Shown: one piece after another, positions 34,171-42,955 of the stretch
Layout of the letters: each line of letters opens with the position of its first letter
Numbering within the stretch: the first letter of the stretch is position 1
Source: [Muricauda] lutisoli (nom. illeg.)
GTDB taxonomy: Bacteria > Bacteroidota > Bacteroidia > Flavobacteriales > Flavobacteriaceae
Direction: 5' to 3'
NCBI RefSeq assembly: GCF_017313105.1
Contig: NZ_JAFLND010000005.1
Coordinates: 1 to 64,000, forward strand
Length of the DNA stretch: 64,000 nt
The notes under the pieces: model-generated
The model's database searches: none
The model's input: the letters and a program-made list of their open reading frames with translations, nothing else
Told to the model about the DNA's origin: nothing
Program-made: the position numbers and the translations under genes

Positions 34171-34956
34171 TCATTTTTTAAAAAAGGCATTTATTTTAGG
34201 ATCGGTCGATGCCACCAATTCTTCATAGGTCCCTTCAGCATAGTTGATTCCATCGACCAACAAAATCATTCTTTCGGAAATCACCCTGGCACAGTCAACA
34301 TCATGTGTGATAATCAATGCAGATGTCCCATATTTTTTTTGGATACTCCTCATAAGTCCAATAATTTCCTTAGCTGTTATGGGATCCAAACCACTGGTTG
34401 GTTCATCGTACAATATCAGCTTGGGTTTTAAAATAATGGCCCGGGCCAGTGCAATACGCCTTTTCATACCTCCTGACAGTTCTTCGGGCATCAAATCCAT
34501 GGTATGGGCCAAACCTACATTTTCCAAAGCTTCTTGAACCAGTGGCAAGGTATCGGTAATCCCTTCAAACTTTTTTCGGTGCCGCCTCATGGGAAACTCC
34601 AAGTTTTCCCTTACTGTCATGGAATCGTACAGGGCACTGCCCTGAAAAAGAAATCCGATATCCGAGCGCAATTCATCCAAATCCACTTGATCCAAACTAG
34701 CTATATCTTCTCCCAAAACCTCTACCAATCCGCTATCCGGGGTCATTAATCCAACGAGGCACTTGATCATAACCGATTTGCCCGATCCAGATTTCCCCAT
34801 CACCACCAAATTTTCACCCTTCCGCAACATCATATTAAAACCATTCAATACATGGTTATCGCCAAAACTCTTGTACAGGTCTTGTATCCTGACTACAACC
34901 TCTTCCGAAGTTGTGCTGTTTTGAAGTGTCGCTATGTTTTCTTTCACATCCATCAC
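34171..34956 (-). CDS. mlaF: Mla-type ABC ATPase MlaF
   Basis: ATPase of the Mla lipid transporter, which moves phospholipids between inner and outer membranes to keep the outer leaflet asymmetric. The 261 residues carry Walker A MGKSGSGKSV, signature LSGGMKRRIALARA, Walker B LILYDEPTSGLD and the switch ITHDVDCA. Its ATG overlaps the mlaE stop by 4 bp, and mlaD starts about one base after it, giving a tight mlaE-mlaF-mlaD operon. Confidence 0.93.
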   Translation of the reverse strand: MMDVKENIATLQNSTTSEEVVVRIQDLYKSFGDNHVLNGFNMMLRKGENLVVMGKSGSGKSVMIKCLVGLMTPDSGLVEVLGEDIASLDQVDLDELRSDIGFLFQGSALYDSMTVRENLEFPMRRHRKKFEGITDTLPLVQEALENVGLAHTMDLMPEELSGGMKRRIALARAIILKPKLILYDEPTSGLDPITAKEIIGLMRSIQKKYGTSALIITHDVDCARVISERMILLVDGINYAEGTYEELVASTDPKINAFFKK

Positions 34957-35735
34957 AGTTCATAAAAAATATCTGATACGAAAACAGCAATAAAATCAAC
35001 CACAAACAATAGCAAGGAGGCCATTACCACAGCGGTATTTGCCGCAATGCCGACACCGGCGGTGCCCCTTCCCGTCTTATAGCCCTTATAACAACCGGTC
35101 AATCCAATAACAAACCCAAAGAAAAAGGACTTTATGGTGGCCGGCACTAAATCCCCATAGGACAAGGCATCAAAAACCGTATTAAAATACAAGGTAAAAG
35201 ACACATTCCCTTTCATGAATTCGACCAAAGAGGAACCAAAAAGAGCTATTAAGTCTCCAAATATCACCAACAGGGGGAGCATGAGCGTAGCCGCTAAAAT
35301 TCGCGTGACCACTAAATATTTAAACGGGTTGGTACCGGAAACCTCCATCGCATCTATTTGCTCGGTTACCCGCATAGAGCCCAACTCGGCCCCAAAACCA
35401 GACGCAATTTTTCCAGAACAGATCAATGCCGTGATCACTGGACCAACTTCCCTAACTATGGAGATACCGACCATATTCGGCATCCAGGAAACTGCCCCAA
35501 ACTCGATCAAGGTTGGCCTGGTCTGAAGCGTTAACACCAAACCGATGATAAATCCGGTCGTGGCTACCAGTAATAAAGATCTGTTGCCAACTTGGTAACT
35601 TTGCTTAAGCAATTCCTTAAACTCAAAAGGGGGCTTTACCGCTTGTTTAAAAAAGCGAACGGCGAAATAGGAAACATCTCCTATTTCGATAAAAAACTCC
35701 TTGGTCTTATTGATCATTTGCACTGCAATAGCCAT
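34953..35735 (-). CDS. mlaE: Mla-type ABC permease MlaE
   Basis: Inner-membrane permease of the Mla system, 260 residues with five or six TM segments. The hallmark segment is ISIVREVGPVITALICSGKIASGFGAELGSM (about 88-118, described in part), with the later GFVIGLTGCYKGY. It leads the mlaEFD operon. The outer-membrane and periplasmic partners MlaA, MlaB and MlaC are not nearby, which is common outside Proteobacteria. A TGA-N6-TCAT promoter lies directly upstream. Confidence 0.93.
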   Translation of the reverse strand: MAIAVQMINKTKEFFIEIGDVSYFAVRFFKQAVKPPFEFKELLKQSYQVGNRSLLLVATTGFIIGLVLTLQTRPTLIEFGAVSWMPNMVGISIVREVGPVITALICSGKIASGFGAELGSMRVTEQIDAMEVSGTNPFKYLVVTRILAATLMLPLLVIFGDLIALFGSSLVEFMKGNVSFTLYFNTVFDALSYGDLVPATIKSFFFGFVIGLTGCYKGYKTGRGTAGVGIAANTAVVMASLLLFVVDFIAVFVSDIFYEL

Positions 35736-35758
35736 ATTTTATCGCATTTCGGCCTAAT

Positions 35759-35802
35759 CAAAAATAAGTTTGTTGTGCTTACTTTCATATGACCAATATC
35801 AT
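35759..35802 (-). promoter_or_regulatory. Crp/Fnr-like site and promoter, mlaEFD
   Basis: Minus strand: ATGATATTGGTCAT (35802-35789), 22 bp, then TTATTTTG (35766-35759), 23 nt before the mlaE start. Confidence 0.65.
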
Positions 35803-35896
35803 TAAGAAGCTTTCAATCAATCAGATGCACAGCTAAGCAAAACCTATTTTCCAGCTATTTTTGTGCTCTTCATAAACCCTACACTGAGCATCAGAA

Positions 35897-35940
35897 ATGA
35901 CTCAGGTCATTTACTGAACTTTTCAATCACACTACCTTAC
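35897..35940 (+). promoter_or_regulatory. Crp/Fnr-like site and promoter, lipoprotein gene
   Basis: ATGACTCAGGTCAT (35897-35910), 22 bp, then TACCTTAC (35933-35940), 18 nt before ATG 35959. Confidence 0.6.
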
Positions 35941-35958
35941 CGAATAAAATGTAACACT

Positions 35959-36339
35959 ATGAAAAAGGCTATTTTATTCCTCGGATTATTCTTGGCTTTA
36001 TCGGGATTTCAGGCCTGTGGCCCAGTGATTGTTTCACATAGACTGGCTGATCCGCCACCCCCATGGTTCTATCCACATAGGGTGGAAACGGTTCGATATG
36101 TATTTTTTCCAGAGTTCAGCATCTACTACGATCTCTCGGCGAGAACCTATATTTATTTGGATGGAGGCGTATGGAGACGAAATAAAGTATTGCCCCCACG
36201 TTACCGCTCCTACAACTTGAACAGGTCAAGATATGAACGGGTGCGCAACTATTTCGATGATAACATTGAGCGCTACCATAATCAAAATAACAGCAATAGA
36301 GGGCGCAGCAATAAAAGTGGTGTTAGAAGAAATAACTAA
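35959..36339 (+). CDS. Small lipoprotein of unknown function
   Basis: A 126-residue predicted lipoprotein: signal MKKAILFLGLFLALSGFQAC with the acylated Cys at position 20. The mature part is rich in Tyr, Arg and Pro (PPPPWFYPHR, YYDLSARTYIYLDGG) and ends in a basic, Asn-rich tail (NSNRGRSNKSGVRRNN). No known domain recognised. A longer frame from 35863 would run through the predicted promoter, so ATG 35959 is preferred. Confidence 0.78.
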   Translation: MKKAILFLGLFLALSGFQACGPVIVSHRLADPPPPWFYPHRVETVRYVFFPEFSIYYDLSARTYIYLDGGVWRRNKVLPPRYRSYNLNRSRYERVRNYFDDNIERYHNQNNSNRGRSNKSGVRRNN

Positions 36340-36361
36340 ACATGCTTTGCTCTAACCATAG

Positions 36362-36405
36362 TTGAGTAATATCATAAAAATTAAGAAGCATTAGTTCTAC
36401 TTTTA
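36362..36405 (+). promoter_or_regulatory. Crp/Fnr-like site and promoter, TerB-like/deoCD operon
   Basis: TTGAGTAATATCAT (36362-36375), 22 bp, then TACTTTTA (36398-36405), 22 nt before the start codon. Confidence 0.6.
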
Positions 36406-36427
36406 ATAAGAACTAAAACATAATGGT

Positions 36428-36832
36428 ATGCTTAATTCTGAAAAAATAGGAAACGAATTCTATCAAAGCCTTGGGAAATTATTTTATGCCGTGGCCATGG
36501 CCGATAATAATGTCCGACCCAAAGAAGTTAAAAGATTAAGGGAATATGTGCGGCAACATTGGTTGGATGTAGACAAATTTGAAGATGAATTCCATACCGA
36601 TGCTGCCTATCAAATCGAGATTGTTTTTGATTGGTTGGAAGGCGAGGAAAAAGACGGGGAAGAATACTTTAAAGAGTTTAAGGAGTTCTACATGGAACAC
36701 CATGAAAAATTTCCTGAAACCATCAAAAAGCTGATTGTAGAAACTGCTGAATCCATCGCAAGTTCCTTTGCTGGAAAAAATAGATCGGAGATGTTGACTA
36801 TATTTAAGCTCAAACAGCTCTTTAACCACTAA
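36428..36832 (+). CDS. TerB-like protein
   Basis: A 134-residue all-helical, acidic protein resembling the TerB fold: FYQSLGKLFYAVAMADNNVRPKEV (in part) near the N-terminus and IVETAESIASSFAGKNRSE later. TerB-type proteins are linked to tellurite and general stress responses and bind metal through acidic residues. The assignment is by pattern. It starts an operon with deoC, two bases downstream, which is an unusual partner. Confidence 0.7.
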   Translation: MLNSEKIGNEFYQSLGKLFYAVAMADNNVRPKEVKRLREYVRQHWLDVDKFEDEFHTDAAYQIEIVFDWLEGEEKDGEEYFKEFKEFYMEHHEKFPETIKKLIVETAESIASSFAGKNRSEMLTIFKLKQLFNH

Positions 36833-36833
36833 T

Positions 36834-37484
36834 ATGGGATTAGCAGACTTTATTGACCATACCAATTTAAGACCCTCCGCCAATATTGCGGATATTCAAA
36901 AATTATGTGAAGAGGCTAAAACCTATGGTTTTTATGCCGTATGTGTAAATGGTTGTAATGTGCCCATCGCTAAGGAAACATTAAAAGACACTGCGGTAAA
37001 AGTAGCTGCCGTAATTGGTTTTCCATTGGGCGCCATGTCCACCAAAGCAAAGGTTTTTGAGGCCGTGGACTGCATTGAAAATGGTGCTGAAGAAATTGAC
37101 ATGGTCATCAATATCGGGTGGATGAAATCAGAAATGTACGATGCTGTTCGAGATGAGATCGAGGCTATTAAACGGGCCATAGGGGATAAAATACTTAAGG
37201 TAATCATTGAAACATGCTACCTTACTGATGCAGAAAAAGAAAAAGCTTGCGATCTGGCGATCGAGGCCCATGCCGATTTTGTTAAAACTTCCACTGGATT
37301 TGGAACCGGTGGTGCCACTTTTGAGGATGTAAAACTGATGAAAAGTATCGTTGGTGAAAAAGCAAAAATAAAAGCTTCCGGTGGAGTAAAGGATAGGGAA
37401 ACCGCTATACAATATATTGAGCTCGGTGTATCAAGAATAGGCACATCCTCTGGTCCCAAACTATTAAAACAAGAAGCCCCATGA
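36834..37484 (+). CDS. deoC: Deoxyribose-phosphate aldolase
   Basis: Splits 2-deoxyribose-5-phosphate into acetaldehyde and glyceraldehyde-3-phosphate in deoxynucleoside breakdown. The 216-residue TIM barrel carries the Schiff-base lysine in [13 protein letters not shown] and the second active lysine in IKASGGVKD. Length is normal. It overlaps deoD by 4 bp and follows the TerB-like gene by one base, so all three are probably made from the promoter at 36362-36405. Confidence 0.95.
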   Translation: MGLADFIDHTNLRPSANIADIQKLCEEAKTYGFYAVCVNGCNVPIAKETLKDTAVKVAAVIGFPLGAMSTKAKVFEAVDCIENGAEEIDMVINIGWMKSEMYDAVRDEIEAIKRAIGDKILKVIIETCYLTDAEKEKACDLAIEAHADFVKTSTGFGTGGATFEDVKLMKSIVGEKAKIKASGGVKDRETAIQYIELGVSRIGTSSGPKLLKQEAP

Positions 37485-38185
37485 GTACCCATATAGAAGC
37501 TAAACCCGGTGAAATTGCCGAAACCGTTCTAATGCCAGGAGACCCATTAAGGGCCAAATGGATTGCGGAAACATTTCTGGAAAATCCAGTATGTTATAAC
37601 AAAATCCGTGGTATGTTGGGCTATACCGGCACTTATAAAGGAAAAAGAGTCTCCGTTCAGGGCAGTGGAATGGGAATGCCATCCGCAATGATCTATTTTC
37701 ACGAACTCATCAACGATTATGGAGTTAAAAACATTATCCGAGTGGGGTCCGCAGGATCGTACCAAGAAGATGTAAAGCTCAATGATGTGGTATTGGCCAT
37801 GTCAGCTTCCACCACCTCAGGCATCAATAACTCAAGGTTCATCAACTCGGACTATTCTCCGACCGCCGATTTTGACCTTTTTATAAAAGCCGTTGATTAT
37901 GCCCAAAAAAACAACATTCCCATAAAGGCGGGAAATGTGCTTTCATCTGATGAGTTTTATGGTGATGACCCCGAAGAATACAAACTCTGGGCCCAATATG
38001 GTGTTCTTTGCGTCGAAATGGAAACCGCAGGGCTTTATACCGTTGCGGCAAAATACAATGTAAAGGCTTTGACTATTTTAACCATTTCCGATTCCTTGGT
38101 AACAGATGAAAGGCTTTCTGCCCACGCACGGGAAACAACTTTTAAGGACATGGTCCGAATTGCGCTCGCGGCTGCAATATCTTAA
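37481..38185 (+). CDS. deoD: Purine-nucleoside phosphorylase, DeoD type
   Basis: Cleaves purine (deoxy)nucleosides with phosphate, releasing base and (deoxy)ribose-1-phosphate. The 234-residue trimeric or hexameric-type enzyme shows [30 protein letters not shown] and the substrate-binding VEMETAGLY. Coupled by a 4-bp overlap to deoC, it would feed deoxyribose phosphate to the aldolase. Convergent with nrdJ, with a 9-bp gap between ends. Confidence 0.95.
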   Translation: MSTHIEAKPGEIAETVLMPGDPLRAKWIAETFLENPVCYNKIRGMLGYTGTYKGKRVSVQGSGMGMPSAMIYFHELINDYGVKNIIRVGSAGSYQEDVKLNDVVLAMSASTTSGINNSRFINSDYSPTADFDLFIKAVDYAQKNNIPIKAGNVLSSDEFYGDDPEEYKLWAQYGVLCVEMETAGLYTVAAKYNVKALTILTISDSLVTDERLSAHARETTFKDMVRIALAAAIS

Positions 38186-38194
38186 GTGCCATTT

Positions 38195-39913
38195 TCAACA
38201 ATTGGCGCTTTTGTTTAGATGGCAGGCCTGCAAAACCTGATCGGCCTTGCTTCCATCCCTATAAATGGTTATGCCCTTGAGCCCGTACTTCCAGGCCGTC
38301 ATGTAAATATCCGAAACGGTTTCTTTGGGGGTGCTTTTTATTAGGTTAATCGTTTTGGATACGGCATTGTCCGTATATTTTTGGAAAGCCTGTTGGTGTT
38401 TTAAGTGGTATTCCCATGGAATCTCCAAACTTGTTTCGAACACTTTTTTTACCTTTTTAGGTATATGCTCCAACTGTTGTATACTTCCGGTATTGAGCAC
38501 TTCATTTTTCACCTGATCTGTCCATAATCCTAATGCTTGCATTTTACCCACAAAAATCGGATTCACTTCCATTTGCGTTTGATTATCCAATATACCAACA
38601 CGTTTGTAAGCCAAGGCATATAAGGGCTCAATGGAATACGAAGTATCCGCAATTACCGAAATACTCCCTGTTGGTGCTATACTGTTGCAAGTAGCATTTC
38701 GCATGTGTTTGTTTGGATGGAAAGTGCTTTTTTTCCAATTGGGAAAATCGCCCCGTTCCTTGGCCAATTCAGCTGAGGCCATATAACTCTTTGATTGAAC
38801 AAATTGCATGATTCTTTCTCCCAGTAAAATGGCCTTTTCAGAGGCATAAGGTATATTGAGCAATGCCAACATTTCCGCCCAGCCCATTACACCAAGCCCC
38901 ACTTTTCTATTGTTTTTTGTTATAGCTGCAATTTGCGGAAGTAAATAATGATTTATAGATACAATATTATCCAAAAACCTAATGGCCGACGCAATGGCAC
39001 GTTCAAGCTTATTCCAATCCACTGCCGTCCCTTCCGGTTCTTTTAATGTGACCATTTTGGATAGATTGATAGAGCCAAGGTTACAACTTTCATATTCGAA
39101 CAGTGGAACTTCGCCACAGGGGTTGGTACTTTGGATTTTACCAATTTCGGCCACCGTATTATGTTTGTTTAACGTATCCAAGAAAATAAGGCCTGGGTCT
39201 CCCGTTGCCCAAGCTTGTGAAACTATTTGGTCCCAAAGCTTCTTGGCTTTGATGGTTTTTGCAATCTTTTTTGTTCTCGGGTTCATCAACTTCCAATCTC
39301 TTTCATGTTGTACAGTCTCCATAAAATCATCCGTAATGCCCACGGATAGATTAAAATTATGCAAAGTATCTCCTGCTGTTTTTGCAAGGATGAACTCCTC
39401 GATATCTGGATGGTCCACATTTAATATACCCATGTTTGCCCCTCTCCGTTTTCCTCCTTGTCTTATATGTTCCGTTGCAGTATCATAAATCTTGATGAAG
39501 GCCATAGGGCCCGATGATACCCCTCCAGAGGATGAGACCATGTCGCCTTTAGGTCGGAGTTGAGAAAAGTTATATCCCGTTCCTCCCCCGCTCTGATGAA
39601 TCATAGCTGTGTTTTTTAAGGTGGTAAATATGCTGCTCAGGCTATCTTCAACGGGTAGAACAAAGCAAGCGCTCAGCTGCCCATTGGGCAATCCTGCATT
39701 CATCAATGTTGGGGAGTTCGGTAAAAAATAGAGATGGGTCAATAGGTCATTAAACCTATCCTCCCACTTTTCTTTATCCTCATTTTCAGCACTTGCCACA
39801 TATTTGGCTACCCTACTAAAAAGTTGCTCCGGAGTTTCAATTACCTCATCTTCGGAATTCTTTAGCAAATACCGGGCATTAAGTAATTGTAGGGCGTTTT
39901 TGGAAAGTTTCAT
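38195..39913 (-). CDS. nrdJ: Adenosylcobalamin-dependent ribonucleotide reductase (class II)
   Basis: Makes deoxyribonucleotides using an adenosylcobalamin-derived radical and does not need oxygen. The 572 residues start at ATG 39913 (MKLSKNALQLL), which overlaps the preceding gene by 4 bp. Active-site cysteines are C83 (LSACF), C266 in NPCGE (thiyl radical site, with E268) and C277, matching the Thermotoga NrdJ set. The enzyme is short: there is no zinc-ribbon domain, and only two C-terminal cysteines (QACHLNKSANC) could act as shuttle. It is the last gene of an operon with flavin reductase, M20 peptidase and DUF1611. Confidence 0.92.
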   Translation of the reverse strand: MKLSKNALQLLNARYLLKNSEDEVIETPEQLFSRVAKYVASAENEDKEKWEDRFNDLLTHLYFLPNSPTLMNAGLPNGQLSACFVLPVEDSLSSIFTTLKNTAMIHQSGGGTGYNFSQLRPKGDMVSSSGGVSSGPMAFIKIYDTATEHIRQGGKRRGANMGILNVDHPDIEEFILAKTAGDTLHNFNLSVGITDDFMETVQHERDWKLMNPRTKKIAKTIKAKKLWDQIVSQAWATGDPGLIFLDTLNKHNTVAEIGKIQSTNPCGEVPLFEYESCNLGSINLSKMVTLKEPEGTAVDWNKLERAIASAIRFLDNIVSINHYLLPQIAAITKNNRKVGLGVMGWAEMLALLNIPYASEKAILLGERIMQFVQSKSYMASAELAKERGDFPNWKKSTFHPNKHMRNATCNSIAPTGSISVIADTSYSIEPLYALAYKRVGILDNQTQMEVNPIFVGKMQALGLWTDQVKNEVLNTGSIQQLEHIPKKVKKVFETSLEIPWEYHLKHQQAFQKYTDNAVSKTINLIKSTPKETVSDIYMTAWKYGLKGITIYRDGSKADQVLQACHLNKSANC

Positions 39914-40938
39914 TTTGTTTTGAGTGACATCCCTGTTTTCTCTGTCAAAATTTCTTTTAATGCTTTGGTAGTGGTGGAGTCTATCAAGTTTAAAGCTCTT
40001 ACACCACACAACTCCTTCACCATTCTTGCTCCCGCCAAAGTATTGGAAGCAACCCCAGTGACAATATCGGGAACCAGTTCAAAAGCCTTCATCAAACCAT
40101 GAACTGCATAAGGGTCCGAAGCACTCAAAATGGTGCATTTAATATGTTCCCTAAGCGCATTTATGGCAACATCCCCATTATAAGGTTCCAAAGGGGACGC
40201 TCCAATTTCTATAATGGCAACATCGGCATTTTCCGTTGCAATTCTACTGAGCATTTGATCAAGTTTTTCCTTGTACACCTCGGTGGGGCAAATGGACGAA
40301 GGAAGTCCCACATCCACAAAATCCATTATCTTGTCGGCTCCAACATCCTTGAAGGCCAAAATATCCTTATATCGACCAGCTCCTGTAAGTTTTGCACCCA
40401 CCACTTTATAGCCTGCCTGCTTAAAAATGTTGGTTACTATTCGGGCAGAGGTCGTTTTACCGGCGGACATGGAGGTACCCACAAACAGGATTACCGGAGT
40501 ATTGAATGGAACTTTGGGGATATTCTCAACAAAATCTTCCATGGTTACCTTTTTGCCTTCCCTAACCGCATGACCTTTGTAAATAATCTTGATCATTTTA
40601 GGAATAAACATGGACTTGGACGTTAGTTTTCCCAAAAGCCCGGCACCTGTTAGTACCGTCATTTTTAAATCGTCCGTTACGTTTCTCCAACTCCCTGTCG
40701 CTTCCAGAGTTGCATAACGTTCTCCCAATACGCCTACAATAAACTCACCAGCGATAACTCCTCTCATCCTACCGTTTGGGAGTTCTATCTTCAAGCTCTC
40801 CCCTCCTTCGTTCAAAATTTCACAAACGACATAATCACCAGTTTGCCATTGGTCTTGTGGCAACTCCTTTACTTGAAATCCTTTTTCCGCCAAATCGGAA
40901 ATTCGGGTCAACGACGCGTAAATATATTTGTGGTCCAT
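39910..40938 (-). CDS. DUF1611 P-loop protein
   Basis: A 342-residue protein of the DUF1611 family with a P-loop GTSMSAGKTT (154-163) in its C-terminal half and a beta-rich N-terminal domain. Some relatives (DgcN) take part in acylated D-amino-acid metabolism, and others sit beside dipeptide epimerases; the exact reaction here is unknown. It lies 10 bp after an M20 peptidase and overlaps nrdJ by 4 bp (ATGA), so it is translated with both. The pairing with a peptidase suggests amino-acid or dipeptide processing. Confidence 0.85.
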   Translation of the reverse strand: MDHKYIYASLTRISDLAEKGFQVKELPQDQWQTGDYVVCEILNEGGESLKIELPNGRMRGVIAGEFIVGVLGERYATLEATGSWRNVTDDLKMTVLTGAGLLGKLTSKSMFIPKMIKIIYKGHAVREGKKVTMEDFVENIPKVPFNTPVILFVGTSMSAGKTTSARIVTNIFKQAGYKVVGAKLTGAGRYKDILAFKDVGADKIMDFVDVGLPSSICPTEVYKEKLDQMLSRIATENADVAIIEIGASPLEPYNGDVAINALREHIKCTILSASDPYAVHGLMKAFELVPDIVTGVASNTLAGARMVKELCGVRALNLIDSTTTKALKEILTEKTGMSLKTK

Positions 40939-40948
40939 AATACAAAGT

Positions 40949-42121
40949 TTAATTGTCCCCTACTTCGGCCAACATTAATAGGGCCAACAATGCTGTCCTA
41001 ACCGGAAACTCGTCCAATAAAATATGTTCATGTTGGGCATGGGCCCCATCCCCCGTAGTACCCAACCCATCCAAGGTAGCGGTATATAAACTGGTGGTAT
41101 TGCCATCCGAACCCCCGCCTGCGGTCGCCTCCTCCAAATCCAATCCTAAAAGGGCCCCGTTGGCCTTTGCCAATTTCCAGAGCATCCTATTGCCTGGTGT
41201 ATGCTCCATCGGAGGTCTTCCTATTCCCCCTTCTATGTGCACCTCCACCTCAGGTAATGTAGGTTTGAGCGCAAGAATCCGTTTTGTTATCTGTTCGCCA
41301 TCTTTTTTGTTCAATACACGAACATCAACGACCGCTTTGCTTTCAGGTGCAATTACATTGGGTGAAACACCGCCTTCTATCATCCCTACATTTACGGTAA
41401 TCCCCTTGTCAAAATCGTTCATAGCGTACAGTTGCTGCACTTGATGGGACAACTCTACAATGGCACTTGCCCCCTTTTGAGGGTCCAGTCCAGCATGGGC
41501 AGCTTTCCCTTTTACAGTGATCGTAAAGCGGCCAAGGCCTTTTCTGGCGGTTTTCAGTTTACCCTTCAATCCCAACGGAGGTTCCATGACGTAAGCTCGT
41601 TCGCAGACCTTGGCCAATCGTTCAATGGCTTTTCTGGATTCCTTGCTTCCAATTTCTTCATCGGAATTGATCAGAATAACAGGAGTCAGTGGCAAACTCA
41701 AATTCAATTTGTCAATGGCCTTTAAAGCAAATATGATCTGGGTAAGCCCAGCTTTCATATCATAAATTCCGGGGCCGCTCATAATTGCGCCATCTTTTGT
41801 CAATGGCATCTCTTTAAGTGTATCTCGCTCCCATACGGTATCACAATGGCCGATCATTAATTGCAAAGCCTTGTTTTTATCCCTGTTTTTTGGTCTTGCA
41901 TATAGGAAGCCACCTGTTTCCTTTCCTGGTACCTGCAGTGTATAAAAACCTAATTCTTGTAACGCTTCCCCTATAAATTTCAAAATCTGATATTGGGACT
42001 TCGGGTCACGGGAAGGTGATTCCAACGATACGAGCTTCCCCAAAAAATCCAACATTTCTTCCTCACTTGATTTGAGTTGATTCAAGATACCATCGGCCAT
42101 ATGTGTAACCTTGGATGTCAT
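40949..42121 (-). CDS. M20 family metallopeptidase (glutamate carboxypeptidase-like)
   Basis: A 390-residue di-zinc peptidase. Metal and catalytic residues are visible in IGHCDTVWE (His, Asp) and NSDEEIGSKES (Glu-Glu), with further ligands expected at MEPPLG and near the C-terminal HAQHEH. The insert domain (about 195-300) includes GKAAHAGLDPQKGASAI, typical of the CPG2 group that releases C-terminal glutamate. No signal peptide. The ATG at 42121 overlaps the flavin reductase stop by 4 bp. Substrate unknown. Confidence 0.9.
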   Translation of the reverse strand: MTSKVTHMADGILNQLKSSEEEMLDFLGKLVSLESPSRDPKSQYQILKFIGEALQELGFYTLQVPGKETGGFLYARPKNRDKNKALQLMIGHCDTVWERDTLKEMPLTKDGAIMSGPGIYDMKAGLTQIIFALKAIDKLNLSLPLTPVILINSDEEIGSKESRKAIERLAKVCERAYVMEPPLGLKGKLKTARKGLGRFTITVKGKAAHAGLDPQKGASAIVELSHQVQQLYAMNDFDKGITVNVGMIEGGVSPNVIAPESKAVVDVRVLNKKDGEQITKRILALKPTLPEVEVHIEGGIGRPPMEHTPGNRMLWKLAKANGALLGLDLEEATAGGGSDGNTTSLYTATLDGLGTTGDGAHAQHEHILLDEFPVRTALLALLMLAEVGDN

Positions 42122-42729
42122 CTTTTAAAATCTTTAGGAAAAGGAAAGTTGTAAGTTTCATCGATTTTGGCAAAACGACCATAAGAAATGTATGCTAGCA
42201 ACGGGTTATTTTTCAATTGTGCCTGTTCGTCCTTTTCGGATACACGTAAATACTCATTACGCACGCAGGCATGCTTGATACTCCCCGTAATAATGCTGTT
42301 CTCGCCAAAACCATCAATAATCTTGAACAACTCACATTCCAAGTACAAATAAGCGTTTTTGACCAAAGGTGCGTCCATGGAAGCTGCTTTGATCAAGGGC
42401 AAGGCTTCAACAATCTGTTGGGACTTGGTCAATGCATCTGATCTTGGAGAAGCGCTCAATGAAGTGGTGGTCACTTGGTCGGGAGTTGGAAAACTGACCG
42501 TGAACTCTCCTGTTTTTTTTACATTTTGATACGTACAGTGCCGTGGGGTACAGACGAACCCAAAATAGTTATCGAACCCAAGCGGGGTTGCCATATGTTT
42601 TGGCGCAAGATCATACCCATCTTTCTCTTTGGTTCCAACAACAACCAAAGGAGCAACAGTAAATATCCTATCCCAAATTGGATTCTGGATATCCAATGAA
42701 ACGTATTTCTTGTCCTGAAGAATGTTCAT
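42118..42729 (-). CDS. Flavin reductase-like protein
   Basis: A 203-residue FMN-binding split-barrel protein of the flavin reductase/flavoredoxin family (DIM6/NTAB). Family features seen are APLVVVGTKEKDGYDLAPKHM and NVKKTGEFTVSFP. Such proteins reduce free flavin or bind FMN for partner enzymes. It is the first gene of the operon that ends in nrdJ, so it might supply electrons to a partner; that is inference. Its promoter carries the TGA-N6-TCAT site. Confidence 0.85.
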   Translation of the reverse strand: MNILQDKKYVSLDIQNPIWDRIFTVAPLVVVGTKEKDGYDLAPKHMATPLGFDNYFGFVCTPRHCTYQNVKKTGEFTVSFPTPDQVTTTSLSASPRSDALTKSQQIVEALPLIKAASMDAPLVKNAYLYLECELFKIIDGFGENSIITGSIKHACVRNEYLRVSEKDEQAQLKNNPLLAYISYGRFAKIDETYNFPFPKDFKR

Positions 42730-42749
42730 AATATCCGAATTGCTATTTC

Positions 42750-42793
42750 TAAAAATACAATTATGGATCAGGGTCTCCTATGACCTAAATCAG
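42750..42793 (-). promoter_or_regulatory. Crp/Fnr-like site and promoter, nrdJ operon
   Basis: Minus strand: CTGATTTAGGTCAT (42793-42780), 22 bp, then TATTTTTA (42757-42750), 20 nt before the flavin reductase start. Confidence 0.65.
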
Positions 42794-42858
42794 GAACACC
42801 GTACGGAAACAACAGGGCTCCCACACTTAAAAAACCAATGGTTTCACAAGTAATTTGA

Positions 42859-42902
42859 ATGACCTAAATCATTTTAAATGATGGTATTGTAACCTAGATT
42901 TG
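42859..42902 (+). promoter_or_regulatory. Crp/Fnr-like site and promoter, ftsH
   Basis: ATGACCTAAATCAT (42859-42872), 22 bp, then a perfect -7 TAGATTTG (42895-42902). No TTG lies at -33; the palindrome is centred near -41.5. Confidence 0.7.
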
Positions 42903-42955
42903 AGATAATCCATAGCTATGGTTAAATCACGGCTTAGGGAAATAAATGATGTAAA

